Of a stretch of DNA of 9,167 bases, positions 8,186 to 9,167 are shown in pieces. Positions within the stretch are counted from its first letter, which is position 1. Each line of letters opens with the position of its first letter. The translations under genes were made by a program, and so were the position numbers. Source of the DNA: an uncultured Oscillospiraceae bacterium (GTDB taxonomy: Bacteria; Bacillota; Clostridia; Oscillospirales; Oscillospiraceae); contig CAAETL010000246.1 in assembly GCA_900758955.1 (NCBI GenBank), forward strand, positions 1 through 9,167, given 5' to 3'. The notes below the pieces were generated by a model. It did no database searches and was not told where the DNA came from. It saw only the letters and a program-made list of their open reading frames with translations.

Positions 8186-9151
8186 TTACCGGTCTCCTCT
8201 CTGATCCAAATTGCGGTTGCCGAGATCGCTCAGGCCGGCTTTGCGCCGGGACTCGGCCTGTTCGCCCTGACGGCGGGCCTCCTCTTGCTCGGCCGTGCGG
8301 CGAAGCTCCTCCCGAAGGGCGCTTTTCTGGGCCTCAGGATTGTGCTCGTCAAAGGGCGTGCCCCGACCGGGATGGTTGTAGGTGCCGGCGGTCATGGTGA
8401 GCTGATCCACCTGAACCAGTTCGTAGCTGTCCGTGCCGTCCATCCGCTTTTCCAGCCAGCGGAGCAGGAAGGAAGAAATGAGGGTCATGCAGAGATAGCC
8501 GATCATTTCAATGGCAGCCGAGGGGAAATACAGGTTGTTAATGCCCACAATATACCGGTGGAAGGCGAAGAATTCTGTAAAACCGATGATAAACATCACC
8601 GAAGTATCTTTGATGTTAATGATAAAGTTATTGCCGATCTGAGGCAAAATGTTGCGGAAGGCCTGGGGGAGAATGACGCTGGTCATAGTCTGAAAATGGG
8701 TCATGCCGATGGCCATAGCGCCTTCTGTCTGACCGGGATCAATGGAGATGATGCCTCCGCGCACCGATTCGGCCATATACGCGCCGGTGTTGATTGAAAC
8801 AATGAGAATTGCCGCGGTCCAGAGGCTATCGAAGCGGTAAGCATTTCCTGAGAAATAGGGCAGGCCATAGTAAATAAACACGGCTTGCAGCACCATGGGC
8901 GTGCCGCGGAAAATCTCCACATAGATGCGGACAACGACCCGTATTAATTTCAGGAAAAAACGTTTCATGAGAGAGTCGCGCTTATTGTAGGGAATGGTAT
9001 TTAAAATTCCGCAGACAAACCCGATGAGGCAGCCGATCACCGTAGCGATGAGCGCCAGGATAAGGGTGTCTCTAATACCGCCCAGATAAGAGGAGGCGTA
9101 GTTAGCCCAAAGGCGGGCCATATCCTGGCCCAGTTTGATCAGCATATCCAT
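8186..9151 (-). CDS. Polar amino acid ABC transporter, permease subunit with extended C-terminal tail
   Basis: This is a HisM/GlnP-type membrane subunit. Hydrophobic segments lie near residues 29-50, 84-99, 110-126, 183-200 and 215-231. The ATPase-docking EAA loop is at 143-171 ([13 protein letters not shown], then [13 protein letters not shown]), with the conserved glycine at 149. The sequence [13 protein letters not shown] at 77-89 is a family hallmark. At 321 residues it is well above the 215-250 common in this family. The excess is a hydrophilic tail from about residue 236, rich in E, R, Q and A at 272-303 and likely cytoplasmic and helical. The start at 9151 is the first of two close ATGs (the other is at 9145); its A is shared with a TAA in the next frame, suggesting coupling to an upstream gene outside the window. 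A binding-protein gene is not visible. Confidence 0.93.
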   Translation of the reverse strand: MDMLIKLGQDMARLWANYASSYLGGIRDTLILALIATVIGCLIGFVCGILNTIPYNKRDSLMKRFFLKLIRVVVRIYVEIFRGTPMVLQAVFIYYGLPYFSGNAYRFDSLWTAAILIVSINTGAYMAESVRGGIISIDPGQTEGAMAIGMTHFQTMTSVILPQAFRNILPQIGNNFIINIKDTSVMFIIGFTEFFAFHRYIVGINNLYFPSAAIEMIGYLCMTLISSFLLRWLEKRMDGTDSYELVQVDQLTMTAGTYNHPGRGTPFDEHNPEAQKSALREELRRTAEQEEARRQGEQAESRRKAGLSDLGNRNLDQRGDR

Positions 9152-9167
9152 TATCGGAGCATGCTCC
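9151..9167 (-). CDS. Possible 3' end of an upstream minus-strand gene (a few codons only)
   Basis: Read on the minus strand, the bases before the permease form a frame ending Ser-Met-Leu-Arg-stop, with its TAA sharing an A with the permease ATG (TAATG). Such junctions are common between cotranscribed genes, and a substrate-binding protein is often encoded before the permease. Only about four codons are visible, so the identity cannot be known and the frame may not be coding. Confidence 0.2.

Noticed and set aside
8183..8797. 204-codon open frame on the plus strand opposite the permease
   Set aside because: It is a shadow of the membrane permease gene, with no recognisable domain and no convincing ribosome binding site. 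The opposite strand encodes a motif-complete protein.

Overview
The window holds a nearly complete arginine biosynthesis cluster on the plus strand, followed by a convergent amino-acid ABC transporter on the minus strand. It suggests a Gram-positive anaerobe of the Clostridia, possibly an Oscillospiraceae-type gut bacterium. That placement is inference, resting on moderately high GC (C/G-rich third positions), mostly strong AGGAG-type ribosome binding sites, tight gene packing and the arg gene order. No rRNA or other decisive marker is present.

Layout. Positions 1-530 hold the 3' end of argG, whose start lies outside. An intergenic stem-loop follows (556-590). Then come argH (616-1995), argC (2057-2992, the short 'type 2' form), argJ (3027-4244), argB (4303-5181), argD (5247-6422) and argF (6450-7367). 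The gaps are 27-85 nt with no clear internal promoter, so the seven genes look like one transcription unit. A strong bidirectional intrinsic terminator (7396-7433) separates them from the oppositely oriented transporter genes: an ATPase (8184-7444) and, upstream of it in its own operon, a permease (9151-8186). The substrate-binding protein gene is not visible. A TAATG junction at the right edge suggests another minus-strand gene just outside.

How the genes work together. ArgB, ArgC and ArgD convert N-acetylglutamate to N-acetylornithine. ArgJ moves the acetyl group from acetylornithine back to glutamate, releasing ornithine. ArgF carbamoylates ornithine to citrulline, and ArgG and ArgH turn citrulline into arginine. 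argA and carAB are absent from the window. ArgB has the N-terminal helix typical of arginine-inhibited N-acetylglutamate kinases, so feedback probably acts at that step. The transporter belongs to the polar amino acid family and may move a related amino acid, but its substrate cannot be read from sequence.

The genes themselves are ordinary and intact. The points most worth a second look are smaller: an in-phase A AAA AAC slippery heptamer with a downstream hairpin and an immediate -1 stop in the ABC ATPase gene; an 86-residue charged C-terminal tail on the permease; and mini-ORFs at the argC-argJ and argJ-argB junctions whose stop codons overlap the next start codon. I see no sign of a mobile element, CRISPR array, tRNA or novel defence system. 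No gene-free stretch exceeds 300 bases.
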